NCBI GenBank assembly: GCA_965205165.1
Contig: OZ242037.1
Coordinates: forward strand, 620,001-684,000
Length of the DNA: 64,000 bases
From: CBDESM01 sp965205165
GTDB lineage: Bacteria; Chloroflexota; Dehalococcoidia; Bin125
Reading direction: 5' to 3'
Shown: positions 47,169 through 55,673 of the stretch, one piece after another
How positions within the stretch are numbered: the stretch's first letter is position 1
Layout of the letters: the number at the start of each line of letters is the position of its first letter
Made by a program: the position numbers and the translations under genes
Notes under the pieces: generated by a model
What the model was told of the DNA's origin: nothing
Database searches by the model: none
Seen by the model: the letters and a program-made list of their open reading frames with translations, nothing else

Positions 47169-47960
47169 CTAGCGCAGGATGAACTCGCGGACGATTTGGG
47201 CTAGCTCGTCGGGGGCTTCCAGGTCGGCGAGGTGGCCGCTTTGGGGGAGCTCGCGCTGGGTTGCGCCGCGGATGCCGGCGCGCCAGATGTCGCCGGTCGA
47301 GAGGCTGACGATCTTGTCTTGGCGCGAGGTGACGACCTGGGTGCGGGCGCTGATCCGGGGCAGGCGGCGCTCGACGCCGGTGTCGGGCAGGGGCCAGAGG
47401 TACTTGGCGGCGGCGCGCAGGTCGAGCAGTTCGCCCACGTAGGCGTCGAGCTGGTCGCGGCCTTCCATGAGCAGTTCGGCGCGCTTGGCGGCGTCGCTGA
47501 AGAGGACGGCGGAGGGCGCGGCGGGGTGCTGGGCGAAGAGGTCTTCGCCGGGGGCCGATTCGGACCAGATGCCGAGCGGGTTGACGAGCGTGAGCGACTG
47601 CACGGCGTCGGGCCGGATCGCGGCGAGCTCGGCGGCGATCCAGGCGCCGATGCTGACGCCGACGACGTGCGCGGGGGCTGCGCCGAGGGTGCCCAGCAGG
47701 TCGGCGTTGAAGAGCGCGAGGTCGAGCCCGTCCTTGGCGGCGTCGAGGTCGTCCTTGGCCGGGCCCCAGCCGGGCTGGTAGGGCGCGATCACGTCGAAAT
47801 CGGCGCTGAGCGCCTGGGGCGCGCCGCCCCAGCGGGGGATGCCGGTGACGGGGTGCAGGAAGAGCAGGGGCGGGCCGCCGCCGGCGCGGTAGTAATGGGC
47901 GACGCCGCCGGCGGGTTCGAGTTCGAGCCGCTCGACGGCGGCGGTGGCCGCGGCCGGCAT
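47169..47960 (-). CDS. Alpha/beta hydrolase
   Basis: 263 residues. The oxyanion segment LLFLHPVTGIPRWGG is near residues 32-46. The nucleophile elbow GVSIGAW with Ser is near residue 99. The acid is expected in VTSRQDKIV near 213-221 and the His in SGHLADLEAPDELAQIV near 244. The start overlaps the preceding LLM stop (TGATG), so the two form an operon and may act on the same compound, e.g. hydrolysing a lactone or ester made by the monooxygenase (inference). Confidence 0.85.
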   Translation of the reverse strand: MPAAATAAVERLELEPAGGVAHYYRAGGGPPLLFLHPVTGIPRWGGAPQALSADFDVIAPYQPGWGPAKDDLDAAKDGLDLALFNADLLGTLGAAPAHVVGVSIGAWIAAELAAIRPDAVQSLTLVNPLGIWSESAPGEDLFAQHPAAPSAVLFSDAAKRAELLMEGRDQLDAYVGELLDLRAAAKYLWPLPDTGVERRLPRISARTQVVTSRQDKIVSLSTGDIWRAGIRGATQRELPQSGHLADLEAPDELAQIVREFILR

Positions 47961-49195
47961 CAGTTCACGCCCGCGGGCGCGGCCAGCGGCGAGACGCGCT
48001 CGGCCGCCAGCGGCTTGGGGGACCAGTGGTCCTCGTAGTCGTCCCAGAGGTGCCGCACGCGGGGGATCACCTGGTCGGCGAAGAGCCGCGTGCTCTTGCG
48101 GACCTTGTCGTCGGGCATGTTGCCGCAGTGGAGCAGGCAGACGAGGTGGCCGACTTGGAGCTTGGTGCCGATCGCCTCGATCTGCTCGGCGACGGAGTCG
48201 GGCGAGCCGGCGACGATGTAGCCCTCGCGCACCCAGTCCTGCCAGCTGAGGTCGTGGGCGGTGCCGATGCCCTGCGCGCCGGAGGCTTGCAGGCCGGCGC
48301 GGATCGTGGCCTCGGTGCGGTAGCCGGGCGCGTCGGCGTAGCCGGGGTGCACGTGCAGGCACTTGTCGAAGAAGTAGCGCACGTGCTCCTCGTAGAGCTG
48401 CTGGGCCTGATCGTCGGTCTCGGCGACGACGATCTGCTGCGCGAAGGCGCCCTGGAAGGGGTTGAACTCGACGCCGAGCTCGCCCAGCCGGTTCCAGAAG
48501 CCCTGCATCAGGGCTTCGCCGCGGACGTAGCCGTTGAAGGAGAGGTAGGAGTAGTTGTAGCCCATCTCGGCGCAGAAGTCCCAGGTTTCGACGGAGCCGC
48601 CGCCGGGGATCCAGACGGGCGGGTGGGGCTGCTGGATCGGGCGGGGCCAGAGGTTGACGTAGCGGGCCTTGTTGAACTCGCCGTTCCAGGCGAAGATGTC
48701 GCGCTCGGTCCAGGCCTTGATGATCAGGTCGTGGTTCTCGCGGTAGTTGGCGCGCAGGGTGGCGGGGTTGGCGCCGAAGCAGAAGTTGTCGTCCATCGAG
48801 GTGCCGACGGGGAAGCCGGCGACGAGGCGGCCGCCGGAGAGGACGTCGAGCATCGCCATCTCCTCGGCCACGCGCATGGGCGGGTTGTAGAGGGCGATGG
48901 ACTGGCCGAGCAGGAGCAGGGTGACGTCCTTGGTGCGGCGGGAGAGGGCGGCCGCCATGATCTGCGGCGAGGGCATCATCCCGTAGGCGTTCTGGTGGTG
49001 CTCGTTGACGCCGATTCCGTCGAAGCCGAGGGTGGAGGCGAACTCGAGCTGGTCGAGGTATTCGTGGTAGACGCGGTGCCCCTCCGGCGGGTCGTAGAGC
49101 CGGGAATCGACGTCGACCCAGACCGAGCGCTGCGTCTCCCGGAAGTCATCCGGCAGATGCGGCCAAGGCATCAGGTTGAACCAATGGAACTTCAT
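47960..49195 (-). CDS. Luciferase-like monooxygenase (LLM class)
   Basis: 411 residues. LLM signatures: GFDGIGVNEHHQNAYGMMPS (near residues 60-79), then ALYNPPMRVAEEMAMLDVLS and GGRLVAGFPVG (near 100-130). PHPPVWIPGGGSVETWDF (near 195) is the flavin-contact strand, and EGYIVAGSPDSVAEQI is near 345. The E-HH motif is the one seen in two-component luciferase-like enzymes. The start at 49195 has GAGGAGGAG 5 nt upstream. It is the first gene of an operon with the alpha/beta hydrolase. Confidence 0.9.
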   Translation of the reverse strand: MKFHWFNLMPWPHLPDDFRETQRSVWVDVDSRLYDPPEGHRVYHEYLDQLEFASTLGFDGIGVNEHHQNAYGMMPSPQIMAAALSRRTKDVTLLLLGQSIALYNPPMRVAEEMAMLDVLSGGRLVAGFPVGTSMDDNFCFGANPATLRANYRENHDLIIKAWTERDIFAWNGEFNKARYVNLWPRPIQQPHPPVWIPGGGSVETWDFCAEMGYNYSYLSFNGYVRGEALMQGFWNRLGELGVEFNPFQGAFAQQIVVAETDDQAQQLYEEHVRYFFDKCLHVHPGYADAPGYRTEATIRAGLQASGAQGIGTAHDLSWQDWVREGYIVAGSPDSVAEQIEAIGTKLQVGHLVCLLHCGNMPDDKVRKSTRLFADQVIPRVRHLWDDYEDHWSPKPLAAERVSPLAAPAGVN

Positions 49196-49486
49196 CGCGC
49201 TCCTCCTCACGGCCCCGCGCCCGCGGCGCCACGCCGTGCAGTGTAGCCCTTATCCAGTTCCACCGACTGCCCATCCTCCACATGCCCAACGCCCAAGCGT
49301 GTGCCACGATCTTCACTCGTGGCCCTGCGAACGCGCCATTCCTACGCGGCACGAACCTCCCATCGCCAAACCGGGTCAAGACCAAGGGCTGCTCTGACGC
49401 GCTTTCTTTCTGGCCTCAGATGCGGTAGGGTGTACTGGGGTCAACGCATGCTGCCTCTGCGCACCAGACCCCTGGAGAGGGAAATC

Positions 49487-50581
49487 ATGTCGAGCGAGCA
49501 GTTTCGAGAGTTGCCGCTCTCAGATGTCCTGCTGGACGCCTCAAATCCCCGTCTCCCCCGCGATGTCGCGGCAGACGATCTCTCTCAAGACGAGCTGCTG
49601 CGGCTCATGGCTCGCCACTATCACCTAGCTGAGCTCGCACAGTCAATCGCGGACAAGGGTTTCGCGCCTCGGCAAGCCGAAGCCCTGTTGGCAATCGCCG
49701 ATCCTGACCATCCTGGGAAGTTCACCGTCGTTGAGGGTAATCGACGCCTTGCTACGTTAAAACTTCTTAGCGACCCACGCGCCCGGCGGGTAGCTGGTGT
49801 GCGCGAGAACGAGTGGGAAAGTCTTGCTTCCGCTGCCACTGAGTTTGAGTTGTCGACTGTACCGGTAATCGTTTATCCAGATCGCGAAGCCTTAAACACC
49901 TACCTAGGCTTCCGTCATATCACTGGGCCAAAGCAGTGGCGCCCAGAAGCAAAAGCAAGATTCATTGCCCATCTCCTCAGGGGCAATGAAGAGATTGGCA
50001 GTGTAGCTCGCCGTATCGGGAGTAACCACCGCACTGTCCGTCGCCTTGCGGAAGCCCATGCGGTTTATTCACAGGCGCTGGCGGCTAATATAAGCGTTGA
50101 TGGCATTGAACAAGGTTTTGGCGTGTTCTATAATGCTCTTTCCGAACCCGGAATTCGAACGTTTTTAGGCCTCAGCCCCCAGAAAGATATAAACTCATTG
50201 CCAGTAGATCCCGTGGCAGAACAAAATCTCGATCGGCTCAGCGATCTCGTTAGCCTTCTCTTTGGTGATAGTGATCAGCAAGTGCAAAGCGTCATTGCTG
50301 AGTCTCGCGAACTTCGGAAACTGGGTAGCGTGCTTGTCAACGATACTGCATGTGCAAATCTCATGCGCGATCGCAATCTAGATCGAGCATGGCGACTTGG
50401 TGGCGGAGGCCGGCAAGAGTTCATTGCCCTGCTGATTGACCTTCGAGCGCGTCTAGGAGAAGTGAGCGGACAATCAGTTATTTATTCAACAGATTCGGAT
50501 ATTGTTGATCACGTTGCAACTATCTATCAAGTCGCAAAGGATATGGCAAAGCGGTACGGGGTGGACGACAATGAATCTTAG
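49487..50581 (+). CDS. ParB N-terminal domain protein
   Basis: 364 residues. The N-terminal ParB/Srx-type fold is seen from the start (ELPLSDVLLDASNPRLP) through HYHLAELAQSIADKGF to the phosphate-binding motif FTVVEGNRRLATLKLL near residue 84-99. A helix-turn-helix-like stretch (IGSVARRIGSNHRTVRRLAE) follows near 172-191. The C-terminal 170 residues are helical and unrecognised. ParB-type folds can be CTPases, nucleases or DNA-binding scaffolds. The setting before a nuclease-like protein and a C5 methyltransferase points to a role in a modification-linked system, not chromosome partition. The ATG at 49487 has GGAGAGGG upstream. Confidence 0.8.
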   Translation: MSSEQFRELPLSDVLLDASNPRLPRDVAADDLSQDELLRLMARHYHLAELAQSIADKGFAPRQAEALLAIADPDHPGKFTVVEGNRRLATLKLLSDPRARRVAGVRENEWESLASAATEFELSTVPVIVYPDREALNTYLGFRHITGPKQWRPEAKARFIAHLLRGNEEIGSVARRIGSNHRTVRRLAEAHAVYSQALAANISVDGIEQGFGVFYNALSEPGIRTFLGLSPQKDINSLPVDPVAEQNLDRLSDLVSLLFGDSDQQVQSVIAESRELRKLGSVLVNDTACANLMRDRNLDRAWRLGGGGRQEFIALLIDLRARLGEVSGQSVIYSTDSDIVDHVATIYQVAKDMAKRYGVDDNES

Positions 50582-51527
50582 TCGCCCTTCTCTTCCTGCT
50601 GATCCGCGCAAGGAGCCGCTTCATATTGCCGATTGGATTGAGGTGGAGTTGCTCCTGCCCTCAGTGGACAGCGTTTCTGCAGTCACCGTGATTGACGCGC
50701 TGGAGGAAGACCCTCCACCTGACGCTGGAGCTGTGGAAGATCGGAGTTCTTTGCGTGATGAACATGATGCGCTTGTCGCAGCCGCACTGGCTGAAATTCG
50801 GCGTCGATCGCAAATCCTAGGTGATGGGTATCCGATCTCAATAGATGGAGATGTTGTGGTTTTTGTTGAAGGATCTCATATGCATGATGTCTCTCAGTTT
50901 CTTGCTTTGTTGCGCGCTCGACAACTTTACCCTGAATTGATTCAAGATGACGCCAATGAATCCAGCTTGCTTTTTGAAGAAATTGTAAAGTATGCTGCTG
51001 CTGCGTATTTGAACTCAGATCAAGCGCTTCGATTTGGACTTGCCGGCGGATATCGCGGTGATGATTTGCCATCCACCTTAGATGATGCTGTCACTAAAGT
51101 TGCTGCGCTCATGAGCGAACCAGTAGGAAATGTCCCAAATAGGCCATCATATGATTTTGGGTGCGACGTGATCGCTTGGAAGCCCTTTGCCGACCAGTAC
51201 GCAGGTCAACTTGTGGTGCTCGTCCAAGCCACGATCTCGGAGGGCGATTGGTTGAATCCAAAACGCCAACCAGCCAAACGATGGACTCACAGGCAACCAC
51301 CACAAGACAGATTGATCAACTTCATTGCCCAGCCAATCACCGCTATTGCCTTCGTTGAAACACTCTCCCAAGATGACCTGTCTCGCCTGGCATTTCGCAG
51401 TGACTTCACTAGCATTCCACTTGACCGATTACGTCTATTGGCCTTGCTTGACTCTGCAACTATACCTCAACCTCTAGTGGACGATATCCGATCTTGGAGC
51501 TCAAGTATCGTGGAGAAATTGACATGA
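50571..51527 (+). CDS. Putative restriction-like nuclease of the cassette
   Basis: 318 residues. The N-terminal half includes a predicted helical region SHMHDVSQFLALLRARQLYP and FEEIVKYAAAAYL. Near residues 190-235, the segment DFGCDVIAWKPFADQYAGQL, then VVLVQATISEGDW, then LNPKRQPAKRW resembles PD-(D/E)xK-like nucleases of the GxDxxxW...QxAxGxxW..K type. The second acidic/Lys positions are unusual (QAT where QCA is more common), so catalysis is uncertain. It overlaps the ParB-domain gene by 11 nt and the methyltransferase gene by 4 nt (ATGA). Composition is AT-richer than the genome. I do not recognise a named family. Confidence 0.6.
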   Translation: MNLSRPSLPADPRKEPLHIADWIEVELLLPSVDSVSAVTVIDALEEDPPPDAGAVEDRSSLRDEHDALVAAALAEIRRRSQILGDGYPISIDGDVVVFVEGSHMHDVSQFLALLRARQLYPELIQDDANESSLLFEEIVKYAAAAYLNSDQALRFGLAGGYRGDDLPSTLDDAVTKVAALMSEPVGNVPNRPSYDFGCDVIAWKPFADQYAGQLVVLVQATISEGDWLNPKRQPAKRWTHRQPPQDRLINFIAQPITAIAFVETLSQDDLSRLAFRSDFTSIPLDRLRLLALLDSATIPQPLVDDIRSWSSSIVEKLT

Positions 51528-52507
51528 CGACAGCAGTACAGTATCAACGTAACAGCTGGATCAAGCGAATCAACTCCACGCTAATGCGCAGGAGTGGCCG
51601 CGATGAATTGGTCTTCGATCTCTACTGTGGCGCGGGCGGATTATCGCTTGGCTTCGCCGCTCATGGATTTCCAACGATCGGATTGGATGAGTTTCCTGCG
51701 TCTGTTGAAACATATGCACGCAACGTCGGCTCCGCAATCTGTTCCGACGCTCGTGTGGTGAAAAAATGGCCACAAGCTCAAATTATTGTGTCTGGTCCTC
51801 CATGTCAACCCTGGAGTCGGGCAGGGCAACGCAAGGGTGCTGACGATGAGCGCGACGGCATTGATGTTCTTGAGGGTGTCGTGAATACCATCATCCCACG
51901 AGTGATCGTTGTAGAGAATGTGCCTGAGCTCGCAACGCACGGACGAAGTCATTTAGATCGTTTTGCAAAACACCTCGAGTCACTTGGGTATGCAATAAAC
52001 TTAATGTTGCTGGATGCATCAAATTTTGGTGTGCCGCAGAAACGGATTCGATTATTTCTCGTTGGAATACGAGATGCACCAGCGATCGAAAGCCCGATCC
52101 AAGAAGCAGGACAGGTGACTGTACGTCAAGCATTGCGATATACCTGTCAACGGGTGTTCCCGAGCAGTCAGATTATAACTAGCAAAATGGATGCCTATAT
52201 TAAACGTTATGAGCAGGCGTCTGGATGCAAACACCCGCGTGACTTGCATCTCGATCAGTCTGCACGCACCCTCACGGCCCGAAATCTAGGTGGTGCTACA
52301 GGCGATATGGTTAGGCTACGCCTACCCGATGGAAGGCGCCGTTTGCTATCTGTCCGGGAAGCGGCGCGGCTGCAATCATTTCCTGATTGGTTTAAGTTTC
52401 ACGGCTCAAGGAGGCATCAGTTTGAGCAGATCGGGAACGCGGTGCCTCCGCTCTTGGCTTATGTCGTCGCAAGGCAAGTGCAACAAGCAATTGATTCGCA
52501 TGCATGA
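51524..52507 (+). CDS. DNA (cytosine-5-)-methyltransferase
   Basis: 327 residues, complete. Motif I FDLYCGAGGLSLGF (near residue 31), motif IV GPPCQPWSRAGQRKG with the catalytic Cys (near 91), motif VI VVENVPEL (near 129), motif VIII QKRIRLFLVGIRD (near 171). The target-recognition region is about 190-260, motif IX SVREAARLQSFPDWF and motif X QIGNAVPPLLA (near 303) follow. It modifies one cytosine within a short DNA site and would protect host DNA from the nuclease-like partner. The start overlaps the upstream stop (ATGA), which excludes the longer frame beginning at 51494. Confidence 0.93.
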   Translation: MTTAVQYQRNSWIKRINSTLMRRSGRDELVFDLYCGAGGLSLGFAAHGFPTIGLDEFPASVETYARNVGSAICSDARVVKKWPQAQIIVSGPPCQPWSRAGQRKGADDERDGIDVLEGVVNTIIPRVIVVENVPELATHGRSHLDRFAKHLESLGYAINLMLLDASNFGVPQKRIRLFLVGIRDAPAIESPIQEAGQVTVRQALRYTCQRVFPSSQIITSKMDAYIKRYEQASGCKHPRDLHLDQSARTLTARNLGGATGDMVRLRLPDGRRRLLSVREAARLQSFPDWFKFHGSRRHQFEQIGNAVPPLLAYVVARQVQQAIDSHA

Positions 52508-52748
52508 TTTTGAATGCGTTGATCGTACTTGAGTATGGTTTATTATTTCTAGTAAAGAATGCGGCGTAACATCCCTGCTGGCGTGGTAAGTATCCTCTTT
52601 GCACTGGCTGTTGAATGTCTGTGTGAACTGTAGGCCTCAGTGGTCAATCGGGTACCTTCCTAACGTTCCTGATAAGGATCCGAGCCACTGTAGGTGACGT
52701 CAACGATCCCGGCAATGATCACATGCACCAAGAAGAAGCCACATCCTC

Positions 52749-53195
52749 TCACGGTACAGATATTGGGCGGAGTTCGCGGCGGATGTGGTCGAACCACCAG
52801 CCGTCGTTGCCGTGCAGGATGTGGTCGACGTTTTCGAGGATGATCATCTTGGGGCGCTGCGGCGGGGGCCATTCCTTGAGCAGGCGGGGGATTTCGAAGA
52901 AGACTTCGCCGCGGTGGTCGTCGAAGCCGCGGCGGTCGCCGGCTTGGGAGAAGCTCTGGCAGGGGAAGCCGGCGGCGAGCAGGTCGACGGGGTCGAGGTC
53001 TGCTTCGTCGACGCGGAGCTGGCGGACGTCTTGTTCGAGCACGCGGACGCGGGGCAGGCGGTGGCGGAAGGTGGCGCAGGCATGGGGGTTCTCGTCGACG
53101 GCCCAGGCGAGGTCGAAGCCGGCTTGGGCGAGGCCGCTGGCGAATCCGCCCATGCCGGAGAAGAGGCAGCCCGCGGTCAGTCCGGCGTCGCGCAT
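52749..53195 (-). pseudogene. Truncated DNA (cytosine-5-)-methyltransferase (N-terminal part only)
   Basis: 148 residues. Motif I (AGCLFSGMGGFASGLAQAGF), motif IV with catalytic Cys (AAGFPCQSFSQAGDRRGFDD) and motif VI (IILENVDHIL) are intact. The frame ends abruptly after HIRRELRP with PISVP and a stop. Motifs VIII-X and the target-recognition domain are missing. A full enzyme would need about 180 more residues. The break coincides with the composition change near 52.77 kb, so insertion of the island probably cut the gene. No C-terminal remnant is visible at the island's left edge. It is GC-rich like the resident genome and distinct from the island's own methyltransferase. Confidence 0.8.
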
Positions 53196-53284
53196 GGCGG
53201 CATTCTACAGGTGCTTCGGGCCGCTCCATCGAGGCGCGAGGTTGGCGCGGGTCCGGACGTAGAGGCTTGGGCGGGCGGCGCGGA

Positions 53285-53290
53285 TACACT
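53285..53290 (+). promoter_or_regulatory. -10 element (TACACT) for a leaderless rhomboid transcript
   Basis: TACACT ends exactly 6 nt before the ATG at 53297 (spacer CGGCGC, identical to the spacer at lutC). No ribosome site is present. Confidence 0.5.
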
Positions 53291-53296
53291 CGGCGC

Positions 53297-54355
53297 ATGG
53301 CTTCGGCTGGGACGTGCTATCGGCATTCGGATCGGGCGGCGTCGGCGCGCTGCGCGAGGTGCGAGCGGGCGCTCTGCTCGTACTGCCTGCGTCCGTCGGC
53401 CGATGGGCACCGCTGCGATGACTGCGCGCGGGCGGATCCCGGCGGGAGCGCGGAGGGCTGGCGCTTCGAGGCGGCGGGCGCGGAGGCGGAGCTGGTCTAC
53501 ACCTGCTACCGGCACCGCGAGCGCGAGACGGGCGTGTTCTGCGTGCGCTGCGACCGCCCGATCTGCCACCAGTGCATGGTCGATGCGGCGGTCGGCTTCC
53601 AGTGCCCCGAATGCGTCCAAACCGGCGTGCGCGAACAGCGCCAGTGGGTCGACTACGCCAATCCCGCCATTCCCGTCACCAAGCTGCTGATCGGGGTGAA
53701 CCTCGCCGTCTTCGTCGTCATCCTCCTGATCGCGGGCAACTTCTCCTTGTGGGGCGGGGGCGGCACCCGCATCCACGCCGACTTCGCGCTTTTCGCGCCC
53801 GCCGTGGACCTCGGCGGCGAGTGGTGGCGCATCTTCACGTCGGCGTTCCTGCACTACGGGCTGCTGCACATCGGGATGAACATGCTGATCCTGCTGTGGA
53901 TCGGGCGGCTGCTGGAGCCGATGCTGGGCGGCCTGCGCTTCCTGCTGCTCTACGCGGTGGGGCTGCTGGGCGGGTCGGCGGGGGCGCTGCTGATCGAGCC
54001 GGACGGCTTCACGGCGGGGGCGTCGGGGGCGGTGTTCGGGATCGCGGCGGCGGTCGTGGTGGCGGAGCGTTCGGGCGCGGCGCGCTGGGGCAATTCGGGG
54101 ATGCTGGGACTGCTGGCCCTCAACATCGTGCTGAGCTTCCTGATTCCGAACATCTCGGTCGGGGGGCATTTGGGCGGGATGGTCGCGGGCGGCTTGGCGG
54201 CGGCGCTGCTCTGGTACGGGCCGCTGCGCGGGTCGGAGGCGCGGGAGGGTGCGATGCGCTACGCGCCGGATGCGGCGCTGGCCGCGCTGGGCGCGGGCGT
54301 GGCGCTGCTGGCGATCTACATCGCGGCGCCGACGTGGGCGAACCCGCTGTTCTGA
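53297..54355 (+). CDS. Rhomboid family intramembrane serine protease with N-terminal zinc-finger region
   Basis: 352 residues. Residues about 5-115 contain two B-box-like Cys/His clusters (CYRHSDRAASARCARCERAL; CYRHRERETGVFCVRCDRPI). The rhomboid core follows with about six to seven helices: WWRIFTSAFLHYGLLHIGMN (HxxxN region), catalytic Ser in TAGASGAVFGIAAA, and catalytic His in VGGHLGGMVAGGLAAA. It cleaves transmembrane segments of client proteins; the clients are unknown. The zinc-binding N-terminus on a rhomboid is a recurring bacterial arrangement. Start is leaderless. Confidence 0.9.
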   Translation: MASAGTCYRHSDRAASARCARCERALCSYCLRPSADGHRCDDCARADPGGSAEGWRFEAAGAEAELVYTCYRHRERETGVFCVRCDRPICHQCMVDAAVGFQCPECVQTGVREQRQWVDYANPAIPVTKLLIGVNLAVFVVILLIAGNFSLWGGGGTRIHADFALFAPAVDLGGEWWRIFTSAFLHYGLLHIGMNMLILLWIGRLLEPMLGGLRFLLLYAVGLLGGSAGALLIEPDGFTAGASGAVFGIAAAVVVAERSGAARWGNSGMLGLLALNIVLSFLIPNISVGGHLGGMVAGGLAAALLWYGPLRGSEAREGAMRYAPDAALAALGAGVALLAIYIAAPTWANPLF

Positions 54356-54420
54356 GACTCCGAGATTGGGCGCGCGGCCCTATCCTCCGCCGAACCGAGC
54401 AGACGGCCGAGGAGGGCGAC

Positions 54421-55215
54421 ATGGTTGATTCGACACCGGGCAGGTTCGCGGGCAAGACGGCGGTGGTGACGGGAGCGGCGGGCGGGATCGGGCGCGCGGC
54501 CTGCGCCCGCTTCGCGGCGGACGGGGCGCAGGTGGTCGCGGTCGATCTGGCAGGCTCGGCGCTGGACGAGACGGTGGCGGCGGTCTCCAATGCGGGCGGG
54601 GAATGCCTGGCGGTGGAGGCCGACGTGACCGACGGGGGCTCGGTCGCGGGCTACGTGGAGGCGGCGATGAACCGCTTCGGGCGGATCGACGCGTTCTTCA
54701 ACAACGCGGGCGTCGAGGGCGTGCGGGCGCCGCTCTGGGAGTTGGGCGACGAGGATTTCGACCGGGTGATCGCGGTCAACCTGCGCGGGGTCTTCCTCGG
54801 GCTGAAGCACGTCGCGCCGGCGATGCGGGCCGGCGGTGGCGGGGCGATCGTCAACACGGCCTCGATCGCGGGGCTGACGGCGACGCCGGGCATCATCGCC
54901 TACGGGGCGAGCAAGCATGCGGTGGTCGGAATGACCAAGAGCGCGGCGGCGGAGCTGGCGCCGGAGATCCGGGTCAACGCGGTCTGCCCCGGCCCGATCG
55001 AGACGCGGATGATGCGCTCGCTGGAGCGGCAGTTCGACCCGGACAACCCGGAGGCGGTGCACGACATGTTCGCGCAGGGCATTCCGCTGGGTCGCTACGG
55101 GGAGCCGGAGGAGGTGGCGGCGCTGGTGGCCTGGCTGTGCAGCGGCGACAGCGAGTACATCAGCGGCGCGATGCACACGATCGACGGCGGCGGTGGCGGC
55201 GGCCGCCGCGGCTGA
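54421..55215 (+). CDS. Short-chain dehydrogenase/reductase (classical SDR)
   Basis: 264 residues. Cofactor motif TGAAGGIGRA near residue 17, NNAGVEG near 93, catalytic Ser in NTASIAG near 143, YxxxK as YGASK near 158, and the PGPIETRMM segment near 188. The C-terminal YISGAMHTIDGGGG is the usual end. An acidic residue after beta-2 (AVDLAG) suggests NAD preference. Substrate unknown. GAGGAGGG precedes the ATG. Its TGA shares a base with the ATG of the first module membrane gene (TGATG), so the module is translationally coupled to it. Confidence 0.92.
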   Translation: MVDSTPGRFAGKTAVVTGAAGGIGRAACARFAADGAQVVAVDLAGSALDETVAAVSNAGGECLAVEADVTDGGSVAGYVEAAMNRFGRIDAFFNNAGVEGVRAPLWELGDEDFDRVIAVNLRGVFLGLKHVAPAMRAGGGGAIVNTASIAGLTATPGIIAYGASKHAVVGMTKSAAAELAPEIRVNAVCPGPIETRMMRSLERQFDPDNPEAVHDMFAQGIPLGRYGEPEEVAALVAWLCSGDSEYISGAMHTIDGGGGGGRRG

Positions 55216-55673
55216 TGGACGCGGCGCGGGCAATCCTGGAGGAGCTGCGGCGCGAGCGCGCCTTGGCCGCCGTGCTGGCCGCGTCGGTCGCGGCGCTGGT
55301 CTGCGTGGCGCTGCTCGCCGCCCTCTGGGACGGGCCGTCGAGCGATGTCCGGAACTACGGGCTGATCGTCGCGGCGATCATCGCCTTTCCGCTCGCCATC
55401 TGGCGGAGCCTCGTCGCGCACCGGCAGGCGCGCGCCGGGGAATCCCAAGCGGAGGCCGCCGCCGAGCAGGCGCGGCTCGCGGACGAAGGGGAGACGGCCG
55501 CCCGCATGTTCCGCGCTGCCGAGCTGCTGGGCAGCGACAATCCAGCCATACGGCTGACCGGCGTGCGGATGCTCGAACGCATCGCCGACGACCATCCCGG
55601 TGTCTATGATGATCTGGTGAGGGAGATCCTGCAGGTGGAACGAGCCCATCGGGCCAGGAGGGCCGGAACATGA
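55215..55673 (+). CDS. Small membrane partner of the pentapeptide protein, module copy 1
   Basis: 152 residues. Two hydrophobic segments (LAAVLAASVAALVCVALLAA and VRNYGLIVAAIIAFPLAIW) form a hairpin. A positively charged junction RSLVAHRQA, an Ala/Glu/Gln-rich helix of about 25 residues, and a soluble domain AARMFRAAELLGSDNPAIRL followed by TGVRMLERIADDHPGVYDDL come next. The same architecture recurs at 56088, 56920 and 36736 (minus). Both ends overlap neighbours (TGATG, ATGA). The family is not named to me. I recall the EMLGS..xxRL.G.xxLxRL...P.xY pattern from the N-terminal part of fused pentapeptide proteins in Proteobacteria. Confidence 0.78.
   Translation: MDAARAILEELRRERALAAVLAASVAALVCVALLAALWDGPSSDVRNYGLIVAAIIAFPLAIWRSLVAHRQARAGESQAEAAAEQARLADEGETAARMFRAAELLGSDNPAIRLTGVRMLERIADDHPGVYDDLVREILQVERAHRARRAGT

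Larger units (their letters stand above)
49380..52770. other. AT-richer genomic island carrying a three-gene defence-like cassette
   Basis: From about 49.38 kb the sequence changes from very GC-rich to mixed composition, and it returns near 52.77 kb. The codon use of the three genes inside differs accordingly. The right edge falls within a truncated methyltransferase gene. I found no integrase, transposase, terminal repeat or tRNA at either edge, so the mechanism of entry is unknown. Edges are visual estimates. At the left edge, TTTCTT (49403) and TAGGGT (49426-49431) at 17-nt spacing are a weak promoter candidate for the cassette. The 241 nt at 52508-52748 hold no gene I can support. Confidence 0.65.

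Noticed and set aside
49301..49486. Longer start for the ParB-domain protein
   Set aside because: The extra 62 residues are Arg-rich and domainless, and a good ribosome site precedes the ATG at 49487.
49380..52770. Integrative element with integrase or terminal repeats
   Set aside because: No integrase, transposase or direct repeats could be found at the edges, so only a composition-defined island is reported.
52660..53298. A 212-residue Arg/Pro-rich minus-strand frame over the truncated methyltransferase
   Set aside because: It is a shadow. The methyltransferase motifs are in another frame.
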